From assembly GCA_041396245.1 (NCBI GenBank), contig JAWKYW010000009.1:1-64000 (forward strand): 64,000 nucleotides of DNA, written 5' to 3'. The translations under genes and the position numbers were made by a program. The stretch comes from Desulfobacillus sp041396245 (GTDB taxonomy: Bacteria; Pseudomonadota; Gammaproteobacteria; Burkholderiales; Rhodocyclaceae). A model generated the notes under the pieces. That model ran no database searches. It saw only the letters and a list, made by a program, of their open reading frames with translations, and had not been told where the DNA came from. Positions 53,601 to 61,728 of this stretch are shown in pieces. Numbering within the stretch: position 1 is the stretch's first letter; each line of letters begins with the position of its first letter.

Positions 53601-56196
53601 GCTGGCCGCGGAGCTCGACGAAGTGGCGAGGAGCACGCCGCCAGCTGCCGTCGAGTTGAGCGTGGTGCCTTCGGCCGAGCAGGTATCGGCATCCGATGTC
53701 GAAGAAAACATCACCATCGAATTGCCGGACGAGATGCCCGCGTCACCCGAGGCGCCGGTTTTCGAGATGCCTGCCGAACCCGCTCCGGCCGAGACGGAAC
53801 CGGCCGAGACGGAACCGGTCGAGACTCTGCCGGTCGTCGAGGCCACCCCTGCCGTCGAGCCGAGCCTGCCCGAAATCCCGCCGGTTTCGACAGAGCCTGC
53901 CGAAACCGGCGAGGAACGACGCAAGCTGCGCCTGCGCGACGATCTCGACGAGCAGCTGCTGCCGATATTCCTGGAGGAAGCCGTCGACCTGATCCGCGAG
54001 ATCGGAGTCGAGCTGCGCAACTGGCGTGCCGATCCCCAGGAAATGGAATCGGCCGGCGCCCTGGCGCGACTGCTCCACACGCTGAAGGGCAGCGCCCGCA
54101 TGGCCGGTGCCATGGGCATGGGCGAACTGGTGCACAGCATGGAGACCCGCCTCGAGAACGTTTTGGCGGCCAAGGCGGTTACGCCACAGTTCCTCGACGA
54201 GCTCGACACTTCCTTCGACCGGGCCAACTTCCTTCTCGAGGGACTGCACAAGCGGGCGGCCGGTGTGGACGAGGAAGAAGCCGAGCCGCAGGCCGTCACC
54301 GCCGGCGCCGTGCCGCATCCCGAGCGCCCGGCTGCCGAGGAAGTCGAGGCGGAGGCCGCTGCCGCCCGCGCCGTGCTGCGCGTGCGGGCCGACCTGGTCG
54401 ACCGGCTGGTCAACGAGGCAGGCGAGATGTCCATTGCCCGGTCGCGCATCGAGGGAGAAATGCGCGCGCTGCGCGGTTCCCTGCTCGACCTTACCGAGAA
54501 CGTCATCCGTCTGCGCAACCAGTTGCGCGAGATCGAGATCCAGGCGGAATCCCAGATGCAGTCGCGCCTGGCGCAGGCCCACGAGGAACAGGCCGAATTC
54601 GACCCCCTGGAGTTCGACCGGTTCACACGCTTCCAGGAAATCACCCGCATGATGGCCGAGAGCGTGAACGACGTGACCACCGTCCAGCACGCCCTGCTGC
54701 GCAACCTCGACCATGCCGACGCGGCCATTGTCAGCCAGGCCCGCCAGAACAGGGAGTTGTCGCAGGCGTTGATGGGCGTTCGCATGGTGCCCTTCAATTC
54801 CATGGCCGATCGCCTGTATCGTGTGGTGCGATTGACAGCCAAGGAACTGGGCAGGAAGGCCAACCTCGACATTCGCGGCGGCCAGGTTGAACTGGACCGC
54901 TCGGTTCTGGATAAGATGATCGGCCCGATCGAGCACCTGCTGCGCAACGCCATCACCCATGGTCTCGAGGAGGGCGGGCGGCGTCTGGCGGCCGGCAAGC
55001 CGGAAATCGGGGAAATCAGCCTGACGCTTTCCCAGGAAGGCAACGAGGTCGTCATCGACATGGTCGACGACGGCGCCGGCCTGGACTTCGAGCGCATCCG
55101 CAACAAGGCGGTCGAGCAGGGATTGCTCGAGCCCGACCAGCATCCCGACGAGACGGCCTTGACGGACTTCATTTTCCATCCGGGTTTCTCGACCGCAAGG
55201 GAATTGACCGAGATCGCCGGCCGCGGCGTCGGCATGGACGTGGTGAAATCCGAAACCGCCCAGCTCGGCGGCCGCATCGAGGTCGGCTCGATGCCGGGCA
55301 AGGGTGCCCGCTTCCGCATCTATCTGCCGCTGACCCTGGCCGTGGCGCAGGCGCTGCTGGTGCGGGTGGGCGGTCGCACCTATGCGATACCGTCCATCAT
55401 GGTCGAGCAGGTCATGGAACTCAAGGAGGCGGCGCTGGACAAGATTCGCGCCGAGGGCGCCGTCGAGTGGCTGGGCAACCGCTACCCGTATCACTTCCTG
55501 CCGCGCCTGCTGGGCGACGCCAATACCCTGCCGGAGCAGCAGCGCCGCTACTCCCTCCTGCTGTTGCGCGCCGGCACTCAGCGCGTCTCGGTCCAGGTCG
55601 ACGCATTGCGTGGCAACCAGGAAGTCGTCGTCAAGAACATCGGGCCACAGTTGGCTCGGGTGATCGGCATCGCCGGCGCCACCGTTCTCGGCGACGGCGA
55701 GGTGGTGCTGATCCTCAATCCGATCGCCCTCGCCAGCCGCGAGGCCAGGGCATCCGCCCAGGAAGCGGCAGCGCCTGCCGCGCCGAGGGTGGAAGCCCCG
55801 GCGACGCCACGCCTGCCGACGGTGATGGTGGTCGACGACTCCCTGACGGTGCGCAAGATTGCCGGGCGGCTTCTCTCGCGGGAGGGCTACCACGTTCTGA
55901 CCGCCAAGGATGGCGTAGACGCCCTGGAGCAGCTGCTCGACGTCGTCCCGGACGTGATGCTGGTGGACATCGAGATGCCGCGCATGGACGGGTTCGACCT
56001 GACGCGCAACGTGCGGGCCGATGCGCGCCTGAAGGACGTGCCGATCATCATGATCACTTCACGGACGGCGGACAAGCATCGCAATTACGCCAGGGAGATC
56101 GGCGTCAACCACTACCTCGGCAAGCCCTACCAGGAGGACGAATTGCTCGGACTGGTTGCAGGCTATGCCCGCCAGGCAACGGCCAGCACCTCCTGA
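50611..56196 (+). CDS. chpA: hybrid chemosensory histidine kinase ChpA/PilL (multi-Hpt CheA)
   Basis: This 1861-residue protein is the Pil-Chp kinase. Hpt-like modules occur at the N-terminus (HQAHGALS, His51/54), ~660-760 (FHTLKGSGRM, His723), ~890-970 (AHTLAGISGT, His929) and ~1110-1200 (LHTLKGSARM, His1156). The dimerisation and ATPase part follows (DKMIGPIEHLLRNAITHGLE; DDGAGLDF; GRGVGMDVV), then a CheW domain and a receiver at ~1735-1855 (acidic Asp1742/1743, phospho-Asp1786, Lys1838). Pro/Glu-rich linkers separate the Hpt modules. It phosphorylates PilG and PilH. P. aeruginosa ChpA is larger with more Xpt modules. Confidence 0.93.
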   Translation: MAATPDLDLGPLSWVKGEIDLALGRAFDALGKFSGNPDDSAQLRFARTHLHQAHGALSIVGLDGITQFSETIEQLLSDVEDGRIAASPEIGALAQRAITAVRHYLDEVASGAPNQPLKFLPVYRDLQAARGNAVVSSSDLFFPDLTLRPPRRTEEPAQLPGGESARRLKAERARFERGFLRWLRNAEDVGGVAEMREAVSAIEATQALPAARAFWWITIALLDALAARQVPVDFHVKKLCARIDLQMRRLLEGSKTVAERLVRDALYFVAVAKGGGAQVQQVKEAYQLDGLVPSQAEDIEPLRPVLLAMRDTLASAKEAWNRFCAGAAVALPQFHDHAVTLASKGGGLINDHLARLLAGIAEAAQWLRKDPLKQTDTAAMEIATALLLAENALESYEQLGADFPSQVEIVIERLGALMRGESLAGLSAPVLDEMSQRAQERLMMGQVAREILNNLAQVEQALDAFFRDTDRREELASLAGPLKQIEGALVILGQGKAVTLLRDCEARIRAFADPDTPPSQQEFEQVAHSLSGLGFFVEALQHGPADLDEILKPVQPKARPAEAGADEAASASVEDELEQQKRETQVLAEALREMPQDLGVREDLKQHLETIRQDASLVADAKLEDEARAALAALAAPDQEAAAGHFKEAMGRVAPAAPVGVAAPSAETLRLAEAASEEIDAELLAIFLEEAHEVLGTIGEHLELSRGQPHNHEYLTTIRRAFHTLKGSGRMVGLADLGETAWAIEQVMNKWLQSEQDASPPLFHLIGEAHTLFGAWVAQLEAGGGTHKDAQALVALAERVKAGEDVAFEAEAAESAPQADLPVSEPEIPGSESASEETAGQEAEIPPSLPEPVEAPLSAGAAFPEEGLLQHVGTPSDDTVALDGLVVSRPLYDMYVSEASGHLAMLRLDLNALKLTPQVPPEAMVRAAHTLAGISGTVGIDPVNRMALSLEHALLRLARGGQTCNSGQIGLLGTAISTLDAMIASVAEQHMPHEADGLAAELDEVARSTPPAAVELSVVPSAEQVSASDVEENITIELPDEMPASPEAPVFEMPAEPAPAETEPAETEPVETLPVVEATPAVEPSLPEIPPVSTEPAETGEERRKLRLRDDLDEQLLPIFLEEAVDLIREIGVELRNWRADPQEMESAGALARLLHTLKGSARMAGAMGMGELVHSMETRLENVLAAKAVTPQFLDELDTSFDRANFLLEGLHKRAAGVDEEEAEPQAVTAGAVPHPERPAAEEVEAEAAAARAVLRVRADLVDRLVNEAGEMSIARSRIEGEMRALRGSLLDLTENVIRLRNQLREIEIQAESQMQSRLAQAHEEQAEFDPLEFDRFTRFQEITRMMAESVNDVTTVQHALLRNLDHADAAIVSQARQNRELSQALMGVRMVPFNSMADRLYRVVRLTAKELGRKANLDIRGGQVELDRSVLDKMIGPIEHLLRNAITHGLEEGGRRLAAGKPEIGEISLTLSQEGNEVVIDMVDDGAGLDFERIRNKAVEQGLLEPDQHPDETALTDFIFHPGFSTARELTEIAGRGVGMDVVKSETAQLGGRIEVGSMPGKGARFRIYLPLTLAVAQALLVRVGGRTYAIPSIMVEQVMELKEAALDKIRAEGAVEWLGNRYPYHFLPRLLGDANTLPEQQRRYSLLLLRAGTQRVSVQVDALRGNQEVVVKNIGPQLARVIGIAGATVLGDGEVVLILNPIALASREARASAQEAAAPAAPRVEAPATPRLPTVMVVDDSLTVRKIAGRLLSREGYHVLTAKDGVDALEQLLDVVPDVMLVDIEMPRMDGFDLTRNVRADARLKDVPIIMITSRTADKHRNYAREIGVNHYLGKPYQEDELLGLVAGYARQATASTS

Positions 56197-56200
56197 ACGC

Positions 56201-56812
56201 ATGCCGGCCTTGGACGCCGGCGGTGGCGCGGATTACAATGCGGTCGTGGTCCAGCAAGACGCCAACCTCACGCATCATTTCCTGATCGCCATGCCCGCCA
56301 TGGCGGACCCGAATTTTTCCCGCACCCTGACCTATATCTGCGAGCACAACGAGCAGGGGGCGCTCGGCATCGTCATCAACCGTCCGCTCGACATGACCCT
56401 CGAGGCGCTCTTCGAACGCATCGACATCCCCATGGAAGAGAGGCGCTTTGCCGCCCTGCCGGTGATGTTCGGCGGTCCCGTCCAGACGGACCGGGGCTTC
56501 GTCCTGCACCGTCCCGTCGGCAATTGGCAGGCCACGCTTCCGGTGCGAGGTGAGCTGGGCCTGACCAGCTCGCGGGATATTCTCCAGTCGGTCGGCAGCG
56601 CCGGCGAACCGGATGAATTCATCGTCTCGCTCGGCTACGCCGGCTGGGCCGCCGGCCAGCTCGAGCACGAACTCGTGCAGAACGCCTGGCTGACCGTCGC
56701 TGCCGACGCCCGGATCATCTTCGGCCTGCCCCCGGAGGAGCGCCTGCCGGCAGCGATGCAACTGCTCGGCTTCGACCTGGCCAATCTCTCCGATGTGGCA
56801 GGACATGCATGA
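56201..56812 (+). CDS. YqgE/AlgH family protein (UPF0301)
   Basis: This ~203-residue protein contains NLTHHFLIAMPAMADPNFSR, GALGIVINRPLDMTLEALF and VMFGGPVQTDRGFVLH, the signatures of UPF0301. In Pseudomonas the gene (algH) sits before ruvX and influences alginate; biochemical role is uncertain. The start is ambiguous: ATG 56201 gives an N-terminal extension, while GTG 56246 matches relatives better and lies seven bases after a TACAAT -10-like box, which would make it leaderless. ruvX follows. Confidence 0.85.
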   Translation: MPALDAGGGADYNAVVVQQDANLTHHFLIAMPAMADPNFSRTLTYICEHNEQGALGIVINRPLDMTLEALFERIDIPMEERRFAALPVMFGGPVQTDRGFVLHRPVGNWQATLPVRGELGLTSSRDILQSVGSAGEPDEFIVSLGYAGWAAGQLEHELVQNAWLTVAADARIIFGLPPEERLPAAMQLLGFDLANLSDVAGHA

Positions 56813-56850
56813 ATGCCGCAAGCGGCAAGCGGTGAGCGGGACGCGGTAAA

Positions 56851-57321
56851 ATGCGTGCCGTGCCCACAGCCGCCCACCACTCGCTGCCCGCCGCTCACTC
56901 CAAGCCAGGCTGCGGCACGGTGCTTTGTTTCGATTTCGGCCTGAAGCGCATCGGCGTTGCCGTCGGCGAAACCCTGCTCGGGCGGGCGAATCCGCTGGTC
57001 ACCCTCGAAACCGCGACCAACGCGGCGCGCTTCGCGGCGATTGCCCGGCTCATCGAGGAATGGCGGCCGGCGTTGTTGCTGGTCGGCCTGCCGCTCTCGA
57101 TGGATGGCACCGAGCACGAGATGACGGTGCGTTGCCGCCGCTTCGCCAACCAGTTGCATGGCCGCTTCGGCCTGCCCGTCACCCTGATCGACGAACGGCT
57201 GACCTCGGCCGCTGCCGATGCCGAACTGCGCGAAGCCGGCCTGGACTGGAAGGCGCGCAGGAAGCGGGTCGATGCCCTGGCCGCCCGGCACATCCTGCAG
57301 GATTATTTCGATGCTGCCTGA
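56851..57321 (+). CDS. ruvX: Holliday junction resolvase-like protein RuvX/YqgF
   Basis: This 156-residue RNase H-like protein has the first acidic residue in LCFDFGLKRIGVAVGE, PALLLVGLPLSMDGTEHEMT and the later DERLTSAAAD. The family processes the 5' end of pre-16S rRNA and may act on DNA junctions. ATG 56851 lies within a TAAAAT box; a GTG three codons later could be a leaderless start. Its 3' end overlaps pyrR by 11 bases. Confidence 0.9.
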   Translation: MRAVPTAAHHSLPAAHSKPGCGTVLCFDFGLKRIGVAVGETLLGRANPLVTLETATNAARFAAIARLIEEWRPALLLVGLPLSMDGTEHEMTVRCRRFANQLHGRFGLPVTLIDERLTSAAADAELREAGLDWKARRKRVDALAARHILQDYFDAA

Positions 57322-57802
57322 CGCCGAGCAGCTCTGCCTGGCCCTGGCGGACAGCCTGCGCCCGGAGTTGGCGCCGGAGACGTCATTGGTCGGCATTCAC
57401 ACCGGCGGCGTCTGGGTGGCCGAACGCCTGCATGCCGCCCTGGGACTGAAGACGCCCCTGGGCCGGCTCGACGTCTCGTTCTATCGCGACGATTTCAGCC
57501 GCATCGGGCTGCATCCGCAGGTCAAGTCGTCGGACATCCCCTTCGAGGTGACCGACCGGCCGATCGTCATTGTCGATGACGTGCTCCACACCGGCCGCAC
57601 CCTGCGGGCGGCCATGAACGAGATCTTCGACTACGGCCGCCCGGCGCGCATCGACCTCGCCGTCCTGGTCGACCGGGGCGGACGCGAACTGCCGGTCTGC
57701 CCGCGCTGGTCGGGCCAGGTGCTGGATATCGCACCGGGCAGCAATCTCCAGCTGGAGCGCAGCGAAGCGGGCATCCTGACCCTGAGGCTGATCGATGCTT
57801 AA
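57311..57802 (+). CDS. pyrR: PyrR-type phosphoribosyltransferase / regulator
   Basis: This 163-residue protein carries the PRPP-binding loop VIVDDVLHTGRTLRAAMNE and the substrate segment LVGIHTGGVWVAERL. In Bacillus PyrR binds pyr mRNA and has weak uracil phosphoribosyltransferase activity; in Pseudomonas it regulates the pyrR-pyrB-pyrC' operon. The same three-gene order is seen here with overlaps, so a regulatory role is likely. I did not see a PyrR-type attenuator before it. Confidence 0.92.
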   Translation: MLPDAEQLCLALADSLRPELAPETSLVGIHTGGVWVAERLHAALGLKTPLGRLDVSFYRDDFSRIGLHPQVKSSDIPFEVTDRPIVIVDDVLHTGRTLRAAMNEIFDYGRPARIDLAVLVDRGGRELPVCPRWSGQVLDIAPGSNLQLERSEAGILTLRLIDA

Positions 57803-58754
57803 TCCGCAACTCAACCGGAACGGCGGCCTGCAGCATCTGCTCACCATCGACGGCCTGCCGCGGGAAATCCTGTCGGCCATCCTCGATACGGCGGCGCCCT
57901 TCACCGAGGTGGCCGAACGCGAAGTGAAGAAGCTGCCCCTCCTGCGCGGCAAGAGCGTCTTCAACCTCTTCTTCGAGAGCTCGACGCGAACCCGCACCAC
58001 CTTCGAAATTGCCGCAAAAAGACTGTCGGCCGACGTCATCAACCTCAACATCGGCACCTCCTCCACCTCGAAGGGGGAAACGCTGCTCGACACGGTGGAC
58101 AATCTCAGTGCCATGCAGGCCGACATGTTCGTCGTGCGGCATGCCTCGAGCGGCGCGCCCTTCCTCATCGCCCAGCACCTGGCGGCGATGGGCCTCGAGC
58201 ACATTCACGTCATCAACGCCGGCGACGGACGGCACGCCCATCCGACGCAGGGCCTGCTCGACATGTACACCATTCGCCACTACAAGAAGGACTTCACCAA
58301 CCTGGTGGTGGCGATCGTCGGCGACGTACTGCATTCGCGCGTGGCCCGCTCGCAGATCCGCGCGCTCATCACGCTGGGCGTGCCGGAAGTCCGGGTGATC
58401 GGACCGAAAACGCTCATACCGACCGATGCCGACAGGCTCGGCGTGCGCATTTTTCACGACATGCGCGCCGGACTCAGGGACGTCGATGTGGTGATGATGC
58501 TGCGCCTGCAGAACGAGCGCATGCAAGGCGCCCTGTTGCCCAGTCCGCAGGAATTCTTCAAGTACTACGGCCTGACCGCGGACAAGCTGGCGTGCGCCCG
58601 GTCCGATGCCATCGTGATGCATCCGGGGCCGATGAATCGCGGCGTGGAGATCGATTCCGCCGTCGCCGATGGCCCCCATGCGGTGATCCTGCCGCAGGTG
58701 ACCTTCGGCATCGCCGTGCGCATGGCCGTGATGAGCATGCTGGCGGGAGGATGA
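57795..58754 (+). CDS. pyrB: aspartate carbamoyltransferase catalytic subunit
   Basis: This 319-residue enzyme condenses carbamoyl phosphate and aspartate in pyrimidine synthesis. It has the carbamoyl phosphate site FFESSTRTRTTFEIAAK, SSTSKGETLLDT, and VMHPGPMNRGVEID near the C-terminus. There is no pyrI regulatory subunit; instead it is followed by a dihydroorotase-like pyrC', as in Pseudomonas, where the two assemble into a dodecamer. It overlaps pyrR by eight bases. Confidence 0.96.
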   Translation: MLNPQLNRNGGLQHLLTIDGLPREILSAILDTAAPFTEVAEREVKKLPLLRGKSVFNLFFESSTRTRTTFEIAAKRLSADVINLNIGTSSTSKGETLLDTVDNLSAMQADMFVVRHASSGAPFLIAQHLAAMGLEHIHVINAGDGRHAHPTQGLLDMYTIRHYKKDFTNLVVAIVGDVLHSRVARSQIRALITLGVPEVRVIGPKTLIPTDADRLGVRIFHDMRAGLRDVDVVMMLRLQNERMQGALLPSPQEFFKYYGLTADKLACARSDAIVMHPGPMNRGVEIDSAVADGPHAVILPQVTFGIAVRMAVMSMLAGG

Positions 58755-58758
58755 GCCG

Positions 58759-60036
58759 ATGAAGATCCACATCAAGAACGGCCGCCTGGTCGATCCCGCC
58801 AGCGGCGTCGATGCACAGCGGGATCTTTTCATCGCGGCCGGCAGGATCGCCGCCGCCGGCTCAGCGCCCGGTGGATTTGTCGCCAATCGGGTCATCGATG
58901 CGGCGGGGCTGGTGGTCTGCCCGGGCCTGGTCGACCTGTCCGCCCGGCTGCGCGAGCCCGGTTTCGAATACAAGGCGACGCTGGAATCGGAAATGGCCGC
59001 GGCGGCGGCGGGTGGGGTCACCAGCCTCGCCTGCCCGCCGGACACCGATCCGCCCCTTGACGAGCCGGGCCTGGTCGAAATGCTCAAGCATCGCGCACGC
59101 CATCCCAACTTCGCCCACGTCTATCCGGTGGGGGCGCTCACGCTCGGCCTGGCCGGCGAGCGGCTGACCGAAATGGCCGAACTGGTCGAAGCCGGTTGCA
59201 TCGCTTTCGGCCAGGCGCAGGCGCCGGTGGTGGATACCCGGGTCTTGATGCGCGCAATGCAGTATGCGGCCACCTTCGGCTTTCCGGTCTGGCTGCAGGC
59301 GCAGGATCCCTTCCTCGGCAAGGATGGCGTTGCCCACGACGGCGATGTGGCGACCCGGCTGGGCCTGCCGGGCATCCCGGTCAGTGCCGAAACCATCGCC
59401 CTGTCCACGATCCTGCAACTGGCCCGGGATACCGGCGTGCGCATACACATCACCCGCATCTCCAGCGCCGCAGCGCTGGAGATGATCGAAGCCGCGCGGG
59501 CCAGCGGCATTCCCGCCACCTGCGATGTTTCGATCAACCACCTGCATCTTTCCGATGCGGACATCGGCTACTTCAACCCGCATGCCCGGCTCGCCCCCCC
59601 GCTGCGCAGCGGACACGACCGGGATGCACTGCGTCGCGGCCTTGCCGAGGGCGCCATCAACGCCCTCTGTTCCGATCATGCGCCGGTTGACGACGACGCC
59701 AAGCAGGCCCCCTTCGGCGAAGCCGCACCGGGAGCCACCGGCCTGGAGCTGTTGCTGCCGCTGACCCTGAAATGGGCCGGTGAAATGAAGCTTCCGCTGG
59801 GCAGGGCGCTGGCGCGCGTCACCTGCGATGCGGCGCGCGTTCTCGGCCTGCCGGCGGGCACGCTGGCGGTGGGCGCGGCCGCCGACGTCTGCATCTTCGA
59901 TCCGCGCCGCAGTTTCCGTGTAGCGCGCGAATCCCTCAAGAGCCAGGGCAAGAACACGCCCTTCCTGGGGCAGGAACTGCCGGGCCGCGTGCTATGCACG
60001 CTGATCGAAGGCCATGTGGCGTTCGAGCACGCCTAG
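58759..60036 (+). CDS. dihydroorotase-like protein PyrC' (probably inactive)
   Basis: This 425-residue amidohydrolase-fold protein lies four bases after pyrB. The region normally reading D-x-H-x-H-x-R-E-P-G is DLSARLREPG (residues 59-68), so both metal-binding His are Ser61 and Arg63. The AHCED-type His is Gln (WLQAQDP), and the second His of the HxxH region is Arg233. Asp of CSDHAP is retained. Loss of zinc ligands matches the inactive PyrC' that serves as a structural partner of PyrB in Pseudomonas. A separate active dihydroorotase should exist elsewhere. Confidence 0.88.
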   Translation: MKIHIKNGRLVDPASGVDAQRDLFIAAGRIAAAGSAPGGFVANRVIDAAGLVVCPGLVDLSARLREPGFEYKATLESEMAAAAAGGVTSLACPPDTDPPLDEPGLVEMLKHRARHPNFAHVYPVGALTLGLAGERLTEMAELVEAGCIAFGQAQAPVVDTRVLMRAMQYAATFGFPVWLQAQDPFLGKDGVAHDGDVATRLGLPGIPVSAETIALSTILQLARDTGVRIHITRISSAAALEMIEAARASGIPATCDVSINHLHLSDADIGYFNPHARLAPPLRSGHDRDALRRGLAEGAINALCSDHAPVDDDAKQAPFGEAAPGATGLELLLPLTLKWAGEMKLPLGRALARVTCDAARVLGLPAGTLAVGAAADVCIFDPRRSFRVARESLKSQGKNTPFLGQELPGRVLCTLIEGHVAFEHA

Positions 60037-60344
60037 CCGAGCCCTTCCACCTTGGCGACAAACCCCGCCAGCGCCTGGGCAGGCGGGGCGCTTATCCGAA
60101 GCCGCTTCTGCCGCGAGCCCGCACCGCTGAGCAGCGTCACGCGAGAAGGCGGCACGTCCAGCTGCCGCGCCAGAAACGCCGCCAGGGAGGCATTCGCCCT
60201 GCCGTCCACCGGCGGGGCGGCCAGGCGAATTTTCAGCGCGCCCCCATGCAGTCCGGCGATCTCGGTTCGCTTCGCGCCGGGCTGGATGTGCAGACTGATG
60301 ATCAGGTCGCCGCACGCCTCCCGCCGGTACCAGCCCGCCGTCAC
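60033..60344 (-). CDS. YggU/DUF167 family protein
   Basis: This 103-residue protein has the DUF167 signature KIRLAAPPVDGRANASLAAF after LHIQPGAKRTEIAGL. Function is unknown; the fold is a small alpha/beta domain. GTG at 60344 overlaps the yggT stop (GTGA), so translation is coupled. Its 3' end overlaps the convergent pyrC' stop by four bases. Confidence 0.85.
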   Translation of the reverse strand: MTAGWYRREACGDLIISLHIQPGAKRTEIAGLHGGALKIRLAAPPVDGRANASLAAFLARQLDVPPSRVTLLSGAGSRQKRLRISAPPAQALAGFVAKVEGLG

Positions 60345-60916
60345 GCGACCAGCGGGATCAGCAGCGTGCGCAGCCAGACAAGCAGCATCAAGACGACCTG
60401 CAGCACGAGCAGGAGAACCAGCGGGGAGAGATCCACATTGGCGACCGGCGGGATCAGACGCTGGAAAGGCCGGAGGAAAGGGCGCGCCAGGCTGTTGAAC
60501 AGCGGCGCCAGCGGCGCATGGGGATTGACCCAGGAGAGCACCGCCGAAATCAGCACGACGCCGATCAGCAGGTAGGCCGAAAAGCGAAGCAGCTCGACCG
60601 AGGCGATGGCGACAATGGCGGGAAAGGCGATGCCGATATGGGCGCCAAAGGAGAAGCGGTTCAGCCAGAAGGCGAGGGTCAGGTAGCCGCAGTGAAGAAC
60701 CAGCGCCGCGGCCAGGCTCGGCATGTCCAGCCCGAAAAGTCCCGGAATGATGCGCCGGGCGGGCCGTACCAGCCAGTCCGTCAGGGTGACGACGAAGCGA
60801 CCGAGCTGGTTGCGAAAGGAAACCCGCAGCCATTGCATGTAGAAGCGGATGAGCAGGAGAAAGACGAAAAAGCCGGTGACGGCCTCGAGGATCAGGAGCA
60901 GGAGCTTGGCCAGCAT
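60341..60916 (-). CDS. YggT family membrane protein
   Basis: This 191-residue protein contains two YGGT units: FVFLLLIRFYMQWLRVSFRN... with WLVRPARRIIPG, and a second VVLISAVLSWVNPHAPLAPL with PFLRPFQRLIPP. Each unit has two helices. The family is linked to osmotic tolerance and division-associated membrane organisation in various bacteria. It starts on the last base of the proC stop. Confidence 0.88.
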   Translation of the reverse strand: MLAKLLLLILEAVTGFFVFLLLIRFYMQWLRVSFRNQLGRFVVTLTDWLVRPARRIIPGLFGLDMPSLAAALVLHCGYLTLAFWLNRFSFGAHIGIAFPAIVAIASVELLRFSAYLLIGVVLISAVLSWVNPHAPLAPLFNSLARPFLRPFQRLIPPVANVDLSPLVLLLVLQVVLMLLVWLRTLLIPLVA

Positions 60917-61728
60917 CAGTCGTCCCCGAACAGATCGCCCATTTCACGGCCGCGCGCATCGGCCGCCCGGACGGCGCGCAGGATGACGGCCTTGAAATCG
61001 TCGGCCATCAGCGAATCGAGCGCGGCCTCGGTGGTGCCGCCCTTCGAAGTAACGCGCTGCCTGAGCAGGGCAACGTCCTCCGTGCCGTGTGCCGCCAGCA
61101 CGGCGGCGCCGGCCACGGTTTCGATCGCCAGCAGCCGCGCCTGCTCACCGGAGAAGCCCAGCGCGCATGCCGCGTCCCGCAGCGCCTCGATGAAGTAGAA
61201 CACATAGGCCGGACCACTGGCGGAGACGGCGGTGACGGCGTCCATCAGGGCCTCGTCTTCGATCCACAGCGTTTTGCCGACGGCGCCGAGGATCCGCTCG
61301 GCCTGGCTGCGCCCTTGCGCATCGACGGCCGGCCCGGCGTAGAGACCGGTGATGCCGGCGCCAACCAGTGCGGGCGTATTCGGCATGGTCCGCACCAGCC
61401 TGGGGTAGCCGCCCAGCCAGCGCGAAAGATCGGCAAGGCGCATGCCGGCGGCAATGCTGACGACCAGCTGGCCGCCCAGTCTGCCGGCGATCGGCGCCAG
61501 CGCCTCGCGCATCTGCTGCGGCTTGACCGACAGCACCAGCACATCGCACGCCAGTGCCGGCCCGTCGGACGCCGGCTGGCAGGCGACGCCCAGTTCGCCG
61601 GCCAGCCGCGCCCGGTTTTCCGCGAGCGGCTCGACGACCCTGATGTCGGCGCAAGGAAAATCCTGCCTGAGCAGCCCGCCGATGAGGGCGCTGGCCATGT
61701 TGCCGCCGCCGATGAAGGTAATTTTCAT
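60916..61728 (-). CDS. proC: pyrroline-5-carboxylate reductase
   Basis: This 270-residue enzyme makes proline from pyrroline-5-carboxylate with NAD(P)H. Signatures are ITFIGGGNMASALIGGLLRQ at the N-terminus, VLSVKPQQMREAL, MPNTPALVGAGITGLYA and the dimer-domain VTAVSASGPAYVFYFIEALR. Length is normal. It overlaps yggS by four bases upstream and yggT by one downstream. Confidence 0.95.
   Translation of the reverse strand: MKITFIGGGNMASALIGGLLRQDFPCADIRVVEPLAENRARLAGELGVACQPASDGPALACDVLVLSVKPQQMREALAPIAGRLGGQLVVSIAAGMRLADLSRWLGGYPRLVRTMPNTPALVGAGITGLYAGPAVDAQGRSQAERILGAVGKTLWIEDEALMDAVTAVSASGPAYVFYFIEALRDAACALGFSGEQARLLAIETVAGAAVLAAHGTEDVALLRQRVTSKGGTTEAALDSLMADDFKAVILRAVRAADARGREMGDLFGDD

Noticed and set aside
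53283..55319. 678-codon minus-strand frame opposite chpA
   Set aside because: Composition is Ser/Arg/Ala-rich without domains, while the plus strand encodes clear kinase motifs.
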